Below, in pieces: positions 44,415 to 56,777 of a DNA stretch of 64,000 nt. Below the pieces are notes generated by a model, which was not told the DNA's origin, ran no database searches, and saw only the letters and a list, made by a program, of their open reading frames with translations. The stretch is from contig NC_066581.1 in assembly GCF_024323335.1 (NCBI RefSeq), forward strand, positions 440,721,816 through 440,785,815. The letters are read 5' to 3'. The translations under genes were made by a program, and so were the position numbers. The DNA is from Lathyrus oleraceus (taxonomy: Eukaryota > Streptophyta > Magnoliopsida > Fabales > Fabaceae). Position 1 is the stretch's first letter, and every line of letters starts with the position of its first letter.

Positions 44415-47400
44415 GATCCACGCTCAAAAGAATAGAAAAAGGTTGCTGAATAACTGCTCAAAGAATGCACACACACTGGAATAATAAACAGGTGAAAGAG
44501 GATGGAGGAAGGGGACTCGGCAGAATGTCGCATCCTGGGCCTACGTAGTTTGTCAGAAACAAACATCAGAGTCAACATAGTTCAGGGAAATGGGGAACGG
44601 ACTCGCTAGGATATCGCATCCTATGCCTACGTATCTCATCTTGAATGAGAATCAGAGATACCGTAGTTCGGCTAACGCACGCCGAAACCAAACACAACAC
44701 AAAGATGCTGAGACGTCAAAAGAAACTCAACAAGGAAACAGAATGCCAATAGTTGGGCTTACATCCGACTCCGAACAAACAAAACCAACAGGAAACGGAA
44801 TGCCAATGGCTGGTCTTACATCCGACTCCAAACACACACCAAAAGGTTGAACAAACAGGCTAATAGGGAGTCTGGTACTCGAGCCTACTAGATGTCAAAC
44901 AAACACACATAAAAAGAAAAAAAGGGTGCCCGGAGAGATCTCGAACGATCTCCTGCCTACGTACCTCATCTGGTATGAGGATCATGGCGACGTAGTTCCT
45001 CTTAACAGGGGAGAAACTCTCCTAACCAGAGACCAAGGGAATAACGAACTAATAGGGAGACTGACTCGAGCCTAATAGTCGTCATGCAAATTATAACCCT
45101 AAGTTGAGGTCTCTAACAAGAGTTTGACTCACACAGGAAGTGAGTCAACTTAAGTCTATCTCTACATACGTTCAACTTCCTTGGAAGTTGACCATACGAC
45201 TCCTACAGAAAAGGAGATGAGAAGTGGAAAGCAGATAAACATATCAAAAGCAAACATCACACTCTATATACAAACAAGAGGCTTCAAACAAGGGTGGGCT
45301 TTAGTCAAGGGGTCAAGTCAACCTCGACAAACAAGCCTGAATGCAATGGTAATCTGGAGCTCTTAACCTCTAACATTGAGAGTTAGGGTGAGCAGATGAA
45401 AGGTAATGAGGGTTAGACCTCATTGCTCTTAACCCTGGCCTGGGTGAGCTCAAGACAAAGAAGGTGTGGGGGTCCAGAATGAGGGACCCTATTCCACCTG
45501 ACTGACTCTATACAAGATCTTGGGTTAGGTTTAAGAGCATCAGCACGTATTGCGAGCATAATGAACAAATCAAACAATTAGCAGGGGATCGATTGCTAAT
45601 CCCTTCTATCTGCCAATTGCCTCTTCACTTAGGAGGTCTTAACATGTATCCATGCCTCAACAAGGAGGTCTTTAGCACAAAATTAAACAAATCACAAACA
45701 TTGCCTCTTAAGGAGGACTTCAGCCAAAATGCCTGCCAAAAGAAAACGACAGGGCTTCCAGACTACATGGAGTTAGAGGATGATTACCTAGGTGGTATGC
45801 CAACCACAGCCAAAACAAAGCTCAAGCAAGAGCTAAAAGCGACTAAAGTACCTGTACAAAAGTCAAACAACAACAGTGTTACAACCAATATGTACATAAG
45901 GCAAGTCCTATGTGTAAACAACTCAAGTGAGTTCATCACCCAAGGACATACAACACAATCAAGGTTAGTGCACAAAGTAATTTGCATCTCAAGTCATGAG
46001 ATCAACACCAACCACTAGGACTAGAAGCTTGAACCTGAAATGCAAAGCTCAAAAGGTGAGTACAAACCACTAGTACCAAGACTAGGGTCAAAGACAAAGC
46101 AAAAAGTCAAAACAGAAGTTGATATTCAACATGAAGCACATTTATTCAAGTAAGAACATGTCCTAAAAAGGACCAGACCCAAATCCTAAGGAAAATCCAT
46201 CTAATGAACAAGATAAGGCAAAGGCACACAATGGTGATCACAATTGGACATTCAAATGAGAAAAACCATATTAAAATAGAAATGAATCCAATGATCATGA
46301 AAATTTTTATGTGCATACAACATGTTAAACACAAGCATCATGCAAAAAATTGGAATCAGAAAAGCTCAATTGACATGTATATGAAAATGAACAAGATCAA
46401 CATCAAAATGTGTGACACACATTGTCACACCATACATTTCATGTGTCTAAAACAGAGATGGAAAATGATAAAAATGCACAACCAAGCCTCAAAAATCATG
46501 CAACATGTTAGGAATAAGCATGTTAAATTTCATGGCAATTGGACAATGTATGTGCATTTCACAAGCAAATGAATTCAACATGTCATATTTTGCATCATGT
46601 TCAAATAAGCCAGCACAATCCAAATTCCAGCAAGGCACAAATCAAGAAATTCACATCACAAAATAAAAGACATTCAAATGAACATGTATCAAAAAATTGG
46701 AAGTGATTTGGATTAATTTTCTATTTGTTATGAATTTTGAAAGTTAAGGAAAATATTTGAAATAAACATGAAAAAAATATTGAAAATGAAATATGAATGG
46801 AAATTGGAAACTGCAGTCAATGGGAATCGAACCATATACATAAAAATAGAGGCGCTGGGAAAAAATATATTCACAATTGCCTTCGCCTGGAATCGAACCA
46901 GGTAGCAAGGAAAGGCTCCAGCGCGTTTTGTACAAAACGCCGCGTTTCAATAATTGAGTTGGCATGCAAACTCAGAGCCAGTGGTATGCGTGGAACAGAT
47001 CAAGGCCAATGGTTTTGCTACGTACGCACACACGTGGATGCACGCGTGGACAGAAAACCCTAGCTAACACAACGAGTTGCAGAGGCGGTGGATGAAGGTT
47101 TCCACCGTCTTCTCCGATGGTATCCACGGCGGCGACTCAGAAAAAATTCTAGAAAATGGAAAACCGCACATCGTTGGAAAGGTCTCATCACCAGGATCTC
47201 AAATATGCTAACATCTAAGCCTAATTCTCTCTAGATTTTCTAGATCGAAGGAAATAAGTTCATAGATCTAAATTTTAATTCAACATAACTTCATCAATAT
47301 TCATCCAAATTCAACAAAATTTATGTCAGAATCATCAGTGTTCAAAGGCCTACAAGATCCTATGCATGAATTGGCGAAAGAAGAGATTCGAAAATCCACC

Positions 47401-47750
47401 AACCTGTTGTGCAGTGACCAAAAACAGTGGATTCAAGCTTCAAAAAATATCCAGATCTTCTTCTCTAACCGTGATATGAAGCTCTATGTAGGAATTGGAA
47501 CTTGAATTGTCCTAGATCTTGTTAATTTGAACTTTCCATTGATATGCAAATGCTCTTGAACAACTCCAAATCTTGCTCAATTTCCACGAATAATGGCTGA
47601 ATCATGCTCCAAATTCCATGAGGATGATGAATCTACAACAATCTCAAAGAGTTGAGTGAAGAAATTTGAAATTCAAGGAGAGAGAGTTTTGGAGGGAAAA
47701 TGGACTCTAGATCTAGAAAATGTGATTATGAGCAATTCTGTTAGGATTTG

Positions 47751-47759
47751 TTATTTATA
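47751..47759 (-). promoter_or_regulatory. TATA box in M2 3' LTR
   Basis: Minus strand TATAAATAA, 1.26 kb from the LTR start; also present in the 5' LTR copy near 54955. Confidence 0.45.
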
Positions 47760-49429
47760 TGGTCCACTAATCACAATGCTAATCCACATTAGACTTGGTT
47801 AATTAAAATTAATGAATTATGGAATGTTTTGCACAAAAATGAAAAATGAGCTTGCATGCACAATTCCTACGTGAACAATGCCAATGAGAATATCCAAAGC
47901 CACTTAAAATCATCTCATAAACTCAATGGAAGTGGAAATTTACTCATGTGATTCACCAAATTTGAATTAGGCATTTTCCCTCCAAAATGTTCATGCATGG
48001 ACACATGATCATGTGAACTTTTGTCATGCAATGCAATGATGGATTTGGAAAATATAGGTCATGACAAGAATTTTGCAAAAAGAGGGACTCAATTTGGAGT
48101 TTTGGATCTAAAGTTATGGCATGTGTAACTTCTATGCACCCTTTGTGATCCTTTGCTCATATCTTCTTAACCATTCATCAGATGATCATGATCTTGGACT
48201 TTTTGGAAATGGAAAAGAAAGATCTTCAACTTTCATGTTGGAAAAAATTTAATTTGAAGCATCTTTGATGTTGGAAAGTCAAGTTGAAGGTGGTACAAAA
48301 ACTTTCCATTTTTGGAAACTTGAAATTACAGGTCACTTTCCATTTTTGGAAACTTTTGATCTGACTTCAAAATCTTCAAGATATATGTTTGAAATGACAA
48401 ATTAACCTCTTTTGAACATTAATGAGATGTTGAAACTCATTTCTTCCCCTCATAGCCCTCAGCTCTTGCACAGTTGATTGTATAGGTCCTTAGATGACCT
48501 TGACATGCTCTGATCAGCTTGAGCCTCAACCACTTGAGGAATTGGCTCAGAAATGAAACCCTAGCTCACATAAGCTTCTCCACATAACCATGTGATCTTC
48601 ATCATCAACAAATACCTCATTTCCTTGAAAAACCCTGGCTGGAATGAAGTCAGTGATTAGGGTTGACCGGAGGTCAAAACCCTAATCCAAAGGAACTTGA
48701 ACATGGATCATGAGACCCTTGATGATGATAGAACCGTGATGATGGAAATATATCCTTGCAACCAAGATAATGCTCAACCTTTGAAGGATTAAAAAAAACC
48801 CTAATTGAAGTGCACACCCTTAGATGGTTGATCATCAGTCTATTAAAACCCTCAGGCCTGAATCTCTTAACCTCTCATCTTCTGAAAAAGACTTTGGAGG
48901 ATGACTTCATTATTTCCACATGATATGCAATATGCAAATGCCTAATGTCCTAAAACATGAAATGCAATATGCTAAACTAGTCCCATGAAGAGGAGGGCAA
49001 ATTTTGAGATGTTACAGCTACCCCTATTCAATCCACTGTGAACCTGTCGATATGAACAGCCTCGGCTTTCAGATGATCAGAGTGAAGAGTGGTTGAATAC
49101 CAAGAACAGACGAACAATTTACGCTCCGCTGGGGTATAATTAACAATGCCTGTCAGAATCGGCAAAGAAGCGATCTTAAAAGAACAATCCGTCTGATACG
49201 GAGACAGTCGGCCTGAATACCGAAACAGAATGTTGACCCGGATACCAAAATAAATGGTAACAAAGGAATAACCATGGCCTGAACGCCGCTCATCAGTCTG
49301 AATACTGAGCATCAGAATATGAGAGTATTAATATCGGTCTGAACACCGAAAATTTGGTCTGAATACCACTTCGGTCTGAACACCACTTCGGTCTGAGTAC
49401 CCGAAAAATCGGCTTGAAAGCCACAAGTT

Positions 49430-50030
49430 ACGTCGACCTGAATATCGAAAACTTCTTCGACCTGAACATCGGAAACTGGCCTGATTGCCACAAGTGCTTC
49501 AACCTGAGCGTCGGAAACATCTTCGATCTGAACATCGGAAAACTGGCCTGAGCGTCGGAAACTTCTTCGATCTGAACATCGGAAAACTGGCCTGAGTGCC
49601 ACAAGTACTTCAACCTGAACGTCGGAAACTTCTTCGATCTGAACATCGGAAACTGGCCTGAGTGCCACAAGTACTTCAACCTGAACGTCGGAAACTTCTT
49701 CAATCTGAACATCGGAAACTGGCCTGAGTGCCACAAGTGCTTAAACCTGAGCGTCGGAAACTTCTTCGATCTGAACATCGGAAAACTGGCCTGAGTGCCA
49801 CAAGTACTTCAACCTGAGCGTCGGAAACTTCTTCGATCTGAACATCGGAAAACTGGCCTGAGTGCCACAAGTATTTCAACCTGAACGTCGGAAACTTCTT
49901 CGATCTGAACATCGGAAAATATGGTCTGAATACCCACTTCGGCCTGAACACCGGAAACATGGCCTGAATGCCGCAAGCTGCGTCGATCTGAACTTCGGAA
50001 GCTTCTTCGATCTGAACATCAGAAAATCTC
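49430..50030 (-). repeat. 68-bp tandem repeat array in M2 3'UTR
   Basis: Eight or so units of about 67-68 bp; on the plus strand each has GAAACTTCTTCGATCTGAAC and GGCCTGAGTGCCACAAGTAC. Same three-part design as the T1 array, with partial units at 49540. Diverged between elements (GATGCAACTTGTGGC in T1, GAAGTACTTGTGGCA here). Confidence 0.88.
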
Positions 50031-50339
50031 ATGCCTGTCAGCATCGGCAGAAATAAGGAAAAGTGATGAATGAGGCGGCACGTGGGCCAACGACTTATGC
50101 TGGGGGTAATAAGCCATGAGCATGCCATGCCTACTTAATCCCCTGTGAACGACCAATTTACGCTCAGCTGGGGATTAGTATATTTTTTGCTTTTCTTGAA
50201 CCCCAGAACTTTCTGACTTCTTTTTTCCGTCTCTCTTTTTTTTCGAACCCCGACACTTCGTTGATTGATCTTTTTCTTTTTCTTGGACCCCAAAACTTCT
50301 TTGATTATCATTTCCATCTCGCACGACAGAAATTCTTCC

Positions 50340-50945
50340 TCCAATATCGCACTATTGGGGAATACCGTTGCTCCAACGTCACGATGCTAAACTCCTCAGA
50401 GTAACATCTTTACCATCCGGCGAAACCAACTCTCAAACGGTAACCATGGCTTGAGTCGCGTTGATCGCGTAACATTCCCCGATCTTCATTTCCATCTCTG
50501 TTCGACGGAAACTCTTCCTCCAATATCGCGCTACTGGGGAATACTGTTAATCCATAATTACGATGTCGAACTCCTCAGAGTAACATCTTCCAACTTCCAT
50601 TTCGCACAACAGAAATCTTCCTCCAATATCGCACTATTGGGGAATACCGTTGATTCAACGTCGCAATACTAAACTCCTCAGAGTAGCATCTTCCAACTTC
50701 CATCTCGCACGACAGAAATCTTCCTCCAATGTCGCACTATTGGGGAATACCATTGATTCAACGTCATGATGCTAAACTCCTCGGAGTAACATCTTCACCA
50801 TCCGGCGAAACCAACTCTCAAACGGTAACCATGGCTTGAGACGCGCTGATCGCGTCATGATGCTAAACTCCTCGGAATAACATCTTCACCATCCGGAGAA
50901 ACCAATCCTCAAACGGTAACCACGGCTTGAGACTAGCTTATGCTT
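50340..50945 (-). repeat. Degenerate tandem blocks in M2 3'UTR
   Basis: Four blocks of roughly 100-180 bp share TTCCTCCAATATCGC, ACTATTGGGGAATACC, CTAAACTCCTCAGAGTAACATC and AAACGGTAACCATGGCTTGAG. Borders are irregular, so this is an old, rearranged array. Confidence 0.7.
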
Positions 50946-52199
50946 GCAATGCTGATGTTGATCTTCCGTCCAGCTAAACCACTTCTCAAACGGTAACCAC
51001 GGCTTGAGACTAGCTTATGCTTGCAATGCTGATGCATGATGACTTTTTTACAGCGTAATGCTCCATAACCGTGGAAATGCTACGCAATGAGTTATGCAAT
51101 ATGCTATGCTTCTCTAAATGATGAATGCATAAAACAGTATCCCCCTCAAGGGACTTTATTGGGAAGCTCGAGGCACTCTGCTGAGGAACTTGACAACACT
51201 CCAATCTCCACCCTGCTGGGGAATAGCATTGCTGCTGGGGAAAGGACAACCCTCACCAGGGATGACCTCTACCGAACTCGATCCGCTTGGGGATTTCGCT
51301 GGGGAAACTCCCAACGCAAACCTCTGCTGGGGAAACGACAACCTTCCGACTTGATGGGGATAAAACAATCTCAACCCTTCTAGGGGAAACAACAACCTTC
51401 AGGCCTGGCTGCCGAGGAAACACCGATCTCGAACCCGCTGGGGAGATAACAATCCCGACCCTACTAGGGAAAATACAGAATATCTGGCACGGAACACCGG
51501 TCCACACATCAAACGCTGGTGTCCACCATCTAAACATAATGTCAACTTTCCACCTCAGACTTTGAAGAGTCTTCTTGATTAACCCTCCAGGATCGTCGCA
51601 CGTCTCTCGCCGTCTTTTCACCATTCTTCAATCCCTTGTCCCTGATTGGACTCCACGGGGATCTTTTGTCAAAAGGCTTCACATCACAACCTGCAAGTGA
51701 GTGAAAATATCTAACAGCACCTGCAAAAGAGATCGTTAGATAAAAACGTGCCCCAAGCGTGCCAAAATTTCAACACCTGGGTCACTCAACCTTCCGAATA
51801 AGATTTCAAGTTCTCAATCCTATAAGCATGCATTGGAAGGGACATGTATGTCTAAAAATGCAAAGATTCTTATCAAAATAAACGGATGTTTTTGCAATCA
51901 AAGCGGTAATGAAAACAAAAACAAAATTATTTGACTGAATATGCATTTTATTGATTGAAAAGAGGTGGCTCAAAACCGAGCAATACACAGGAAGCAATTC
52001 CTGAAAAGAGGTAATTGCGCACAAAAGGAAAATCTATCCTAATGGCAATATGAACCCGTGGTCTCATCGAGTTCCAACTCGGTTACACCCCATATGTCCT
52101 CAAGACTCTCCGCACTTTCTGCCTTCTGAACAAGACGCTTCCGATCGATCCCTTATGGGGGATTATCCAGGTGTCTTAACCAAAGTTCAAACGATCATG

Positions 52200-52645
52200 C
52201 TAGACACAGTTGTTTGTTTCATTCCCTCTTTTGCCTGGACCATCCTCACCATCCATGGTTGTCAACAACAAGGCTCCGCCAGAGAAAACCTTCTTGACCA
52301 CGAATGGACCTTCATAATTGGGTGTCCACTTGCCTCTACGATCGTTTTGAGGAGGAAGGATCCTTTTTAGCACCATATCTCCCACGTGATATACCCGAGG
52401 TCGCACCTTTCGGTCAAAAGCGCGCTTCATTCGCTGCTAGTACAACTGCCCATGACAAATGGCTGCCAGCCTCTTTTCCTCAGTCAGGCTCAACTCTTCA
52501 TGCCGAGTCCTTATCCACTTCGTCTCTTTCAATTTCACGTCCATCAGGACTCTCAACGACGGAATCTGAACCTCAACCGGTAGCACGACTTCCATCTTGT
52601 ACACAAGCGAGAAAGGTGCTGCCCCAGTAGATGTACGCACCGAGG
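52200..52645 (-). pseudogene. pol: M2 integrase C-terminal fragment
   Basis: Minus strand: TSTGAAPFSLVYKMEVVLP, IPSLRVLMDVKLKETKW, then after TAG (52437-52439, from CAG) QRMKRAFDRKVRPR, GDMVLKRILPPQND and KWTPNYEGPFVVKKVF. Matches the end of the T1 integrase. The catalytic core is absent: RNase H sequence joins directly near 52645. The end (GEDGPGKRGNET) departs from the normal VNSDAVKKY, so it is also cut there. Confidence 0.85.
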
Positions 52646-53146
52646 TTCGATACCCAAGATACCATCTTCGTATTCAGCCCCGTTGTTGGTGCATTCAAAT
52701 GTTAGTCGGGGAGCACAAGGAATGTGAGATCCTTTCGGCGTAACCAAAACATCTCCAACTCCACTACCATTCATGTTAACGACCCCATCAAACATCAAAA
52801 TCCATTCGGATTCAGGGTCAAGCCCCTCCTCCGGAATCGGTTCCTCACAATCTTTCGATTTGAGAACCATGATGTCCTCATCAGGGAACTCAAACTTCAT
52901 CGGTTGATAATCCTCAATGGGTTGCTGGGCGAGGTAATCAGACAATACACTCCCCTTTATCGCCTTTTGAGAGGTGTACTGAACATCGTATTAAGTCAAA
53001 ATCATTTGCCATCTCGCAACCCGTCCAGTCAATGCTGGCTTTTCAAATATGTACCTGATCAGATCCATCTTGGAAATCAACAAAGTGGTATGAACCAGTA
53101 TACACTGTCTCAGTCGGCGAGCAGCCTATGCCAAAGCACAAGGCAA
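52646..53146 (-). pseudogene. pol: M2 RNase H fragment
   Basis: Minus strand: HTTLLISKMDLIRYIFEK, SDYLAQQPIEDYQPM, SEWILMFDGVVNMNGSG and TFECTNNGAEYEDGILGIE. Stops include TAG for Trp near 53122 (ALAWAA context). It is fused at 52645 to integrase and at about 53146 to a piece of LTR, so RT, protease, gag, leader and PBS are all deleted. Confidence 0.85.
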
Positions 53147-56100
53147 TATGTACACAAGGCAAGTCCTATGTGTAAACAACTCAAGTGAGTTCATCACCCA
53201 AGGACCTACAACACAATCAAGGTTAGTGCACAAAGTAATTTTCATCTCAAGTCATGAGATCAACACCAACCACTAGGACTAGAAGCTTGAACCTGAAATG
53301 CAAAGCTCAAAAGGTGAGTACAAACCACTAGTACCAAGACTAGGGTCAAAGACAAAGCAAAAAGTCAAAACAGAAGTTGATATCCAACATGAAGCACATT
53401 TATTCAAGTAAGAACATGTCCTAAAAAGGACCAATCCCAAATCCTAAGGAAAATCCATCTAATGAACAAGATAAGGCAAAGGCACACAATGGTGATCACA
53501 ATTGGACATTCAAATGAGAAAAACCATATTAAAACAGAAATGAATCCAATGATCATGAAATTTTTTATGTGCATACAACATGTTAAGCACAAGCATCATG
53601 CAAAAAATTGGAATCAGAAAAGCTCAATTGACATGGATATGAAAATGAACAAGATCAACAACAAAATGTGTGACACACATTGTCACACCAAATATTTCAT
53701 GTGTCTAAAACAGAGATGGAAAATAATAAAAATGCGCAACCAAGCCTCAAAAATCATGCAACATGTTAGGAATAAGCATCTTAAATTTCATGGCAATTGG
53801 ACAATGTATGTCCATTTCACAAGCAAATGAATTCAACATGTCATATTTTGCATCATGTTCAAATAAGCCAGCACAATCCAAATTCCAGCAAGGCACAAGT
53901 CAAGAAATTCACATCACAAAATAAAAGACATTCAAATGAACATGTAGCAAAAAATTGGAAGTGATTTGGATTAATTTTCTATTGAAAATGAAATATGAAT
54001 GGAAATTAGAAACTGCAGTCAGTGGGAATCGAACCATATACATAAAAATAGAGGCGCTGGGAAAAAATATATTCCCAATTGCCTTCGCCTGGAATCGAAC
54101 CATGTAGCAAGGAAAGGCTCCAGCGCGTTTTGTACAAAACGTCGCGTTTCAATAATTGAGTTGGCATGCCAACTCAGAGCCAGTGGTACGCGTGGAACAG
54201 ATCAAGGCCAATGGTTTTGCTACGTAGGCACACACGCGGATGCATGCGTGGACAGAAAACCCTAGCTAACATAACCAGTTGCAGAGGCGGTGGACGGTGG
54301 TTTCCACCGTCTTCTCCGATGGTATCCACGGCGGCGAGTCAGAAAAAATTCCAGAAAATGGAAAACCGCACATCGTTGGAAAGGTCTCATCACCAGGATC
54401 TCAAAATATGCTAACATCTAAGCCTAATTCTCTCTAGATTTTCTGGATCGAAGGAAATAAGTTCATAGATCTAAATTTTAATTCAACATAACTTCATCAA
54501 TATTCATCCAAATTCAACAAAATTTATGTCAGAATCATCAGTGTTCAAAGGCCTACAAGATCCTATGCATGAATTGGCGAAAGAAGAGATTCGAAAATCC
54601 ACCAACCTGTTGTGCAGTGACCAAAAACAGTGGATTCAAGCTTCAAAAAATATCCAGATCTTCTCCTCTAACCTTGATATGAAGCTCTATGTAGGAATTG
54701 GCACATGAGTTGTCCTGGATCTTGCTTAATTTGAACTTTCCATTGATATGCAAATGCACTTGAACAACTCCAAATCTTGCTCAATTTCCATGAATAATGG
54801 CTGAATCATGCTCCAAATTCCATGAGGATGATGAATCTACAACAATCTCAAAGAGTTGTGTGAAGAAATTTGAAATTCATGGAGAGAGAGTTTTGGAGGG
54901 AAAATGGATTGTAGATCTAGAAAATGTGATTATGAGCAATTCTGTTAGGATTTGTTATTTATATGGTCCACTAATCACAATGCTAATCCACATTAGACTT
55001 GGTTAATTAAAATTAATGAATTATGGAATGTTTTGCACAAAAATGAAAAATGAGCTTGCATGCACAATTCCTACGTGAACAATGCCAATGCAAATATCCA
55101 AAGCCACTTAAAATCATCTCATAAACTCAATGGAAGTGGAAATTTACTCATGTGATTCACCAAATTTGAATTAGGCATTTTCCCTCCAAAATGTTCATGC
55201 ATGGACACATGATGATGTGAACTTTTTTCATGCAATGCAATGATGGATTTGGAAAATATTGGTCATGACAAGAATTTTTCAAAATGAGGGACTCAATTTG
55301 GAGTTTTGGATCCAAAGTTATGGCATGTGTAACTTCTATGCACCCTTTGTGATCCTTTACTCATATCTTCTTAACCATTCATCAGATGATCATGATCTTG
55401 GAATTTTTGGAAATGGGAAAGAAAGATCTTCGACTTTCATGTTGGCCAAAATTTCATTTGAAGCTTCTTTGATGTTGGAAAGTCAAGTTGAAGGTGATCC
55501 AAAAACTTTCCATTTTTGGAAACTTGAAATTACAGGTCACTTTTCATTTTTGGAAACTTTTGATCTGACTTCAAAATCTTCAAGATATATGTTTGAAATG
55601 ACAAATGAACCTCTTTTGAACATGAATGAGATGTTGAAACTCATTTCTCCCCCTCATAGCCCTCAGCTCTTGCACAGTTGATTGTATAGGTCCTTAGATG
55701 ACCTTGACATGCTCTGATCAGCTTGAGCCTCAACCACTTGAGGAATTGGCTCAGAAATGAAACCCTAGCTCACATTAGCTTCTCCACATAACCATGTGAT
55801 CTTAATCATCAACAAATACCTCATTTCCTTGAAAAACCATGGCTGGAATGAAGTCAGTGATTAGGGTTGACCAGAGGTCAAAACCCTAATCCAAAGGAAC
55901 TTGAACATGGATCATGAGACCCTTGATGATGATAGAACCATGATGATGGAAATATATCCTTGCAACCAAGATAATGCTCAATCTTTGAAGGATTAAAAAA
56001 AAACCCTAATTGAAGTGCACACCCTCAGATGGTTTATCATCAGTCTATGGAAACCCTTAGGTCTGAATCTCTTAACCTCTCATCTTCTGAAAAAGACTTT

Positions 56101-56221
56101 GGAGGATGACTTCATTATTTACACATGATATGCAATATGCAAATGCCTAATGTCCTAAAACATGAAATGCAATATGCTAAACTAGTCCCAAGAAGAGGAG
56201 GGCAAATTTTGAGATGTTACA
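53147..56221 (-). mobile_element. M2 5' LTR, truncated
   Basis: Nearly identical to 45886-49016, e.g. matching ORF-like strings at 46204 and 53462. A 56-bp stretch of the 3' LTR (about 46723-46779) is absent here. Minus strand start TGTAACATCTC at 56221 abuts S1 coding sequence (CCTATCC). The LTR 3' third is deleted at the junction with RNase H. Confidence 0.88.
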
Positions 56222-56570
56222 CCTATCCACTACTGAAGTTGAATACATAGCAGCTGGGAGTAGTTGTTCTCAACTGGTTTGGATGAAACAAATGCTAATT
56301 GAATATAATGTCACACAAGATGTCATGACATTGTACTGTGACAACCTGAGTGCTATAAATATTTCTAAGAATCCTATTCAGCACAGCAGGACAAAGCACA
56401 TTGATATTCGCCATCACTTTATTAGAGAACTAGTGGAAGAGAAAATCATAGCCTTGGAGCATGTTACTACTGAAATGCAATTAGCTGACATATTTACAAA
56501 GGCTTTGGATGCTAATCAATTTGATTGTTTAAGAGGGAAATTATGGATTTGTATCCATGAGAATTTATAG
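56222..56570 (+). pseudogene. pol: S1 RNase H end (Ty1/copia, SIRE/Maximus)
   Basis: C-terminal part of copia pol: LSTTEVEYIAAGSSCSQLVWMKQML, TLYCDNLSAINISKNP, HSRTKHIDIRHHFIREL and DIFTKALDANQF, ending in TAG. Catalytic D (YCDN) and E (TEVEY) are visible. The upstream pol is cut by M2 at 56221/56222. The frame is open throughout the fragment. Confidence 0.92.
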
Positions 56571-56777
56571 CAATTAATTTGGAGTGGAAAAGGTAATAAA
56601 TATATTGTCTGCCCACTTAAAAGAAAGTGCCCCATTTATGGTAAATCATTACCTAGTATTGGAACTACCATCTATACCATTTTCAAACTCAACCTCAGCA
56701 CAACCACTTCCATCTTCATCAAACTGTATCAACCATCTCTGCTAGGGCAACAAAAATTCTTTCACAAGCTCAACAAG
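56571..56777 (+). other. S1 spacer between pol and envelope-like ORF
   Basis: About 200 bp, non-coding, C/A-rich in its second half (ACCATCTATACC, CTCAACCTCAGC). In SIRE-type elements this is where a splice or readthrough route to the second ORF is expected; no clear signal is seen. Confidence 0.5.

Larger units (their letters stand above)
44201..49016 (-). mobile_element. M2 3' LTR (Ogre-length)
   Basis: Minus strand starts TGTAACATCTCAAAATTT at 49016 and extends to about 44200: 4.8 kb, the size expected for Ogre LTRs. The end is placed by comparison with LTR B (GCCGGTTGTTTTTCGC), and the exact base is uncertain between 44199 and 44212. The part 45886-49016 is repeated nearly identically at 53147-56221. 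It carries a TATA box (47751) and the hairpin (44399). ORFs here are chance. Confidence 0.82.
49017..52199 (-). other. M2 3' untranslated region
   Basis: Minus strand: the polypurine-like GGATTGAATAGGGGTAGC (49017-49034) borders the LTR. Going upstream are an 85-bp-type unit, the 68-bp repeat array, then about 2 kb (50130-52100) with many TTCCCCAGCAG-type words (seen as CTGCTGGGGAA on the plus strand at 51211-51340) and repeated blocks of the form CAATATCGCACTATTGGGGAATACCGTTG (50344, 50521, 50624, 50727). No protein homology; the open frames in the repeats are a side effect. Confidence 0.7.

Noticed and set aside
46204..46572. 122-codon ORF repeated at 53462-53830, suggesting a conserved gene
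   Set aside because: Both lie at the same place in the two M2 LTR copies; conservation is due to recent LTR duplication.
49430..50030. CRISPR-like array of regular repeats
   Set aside because: Units are contiguous without unique spacers, in a plant retrotransposon 3'UTR.
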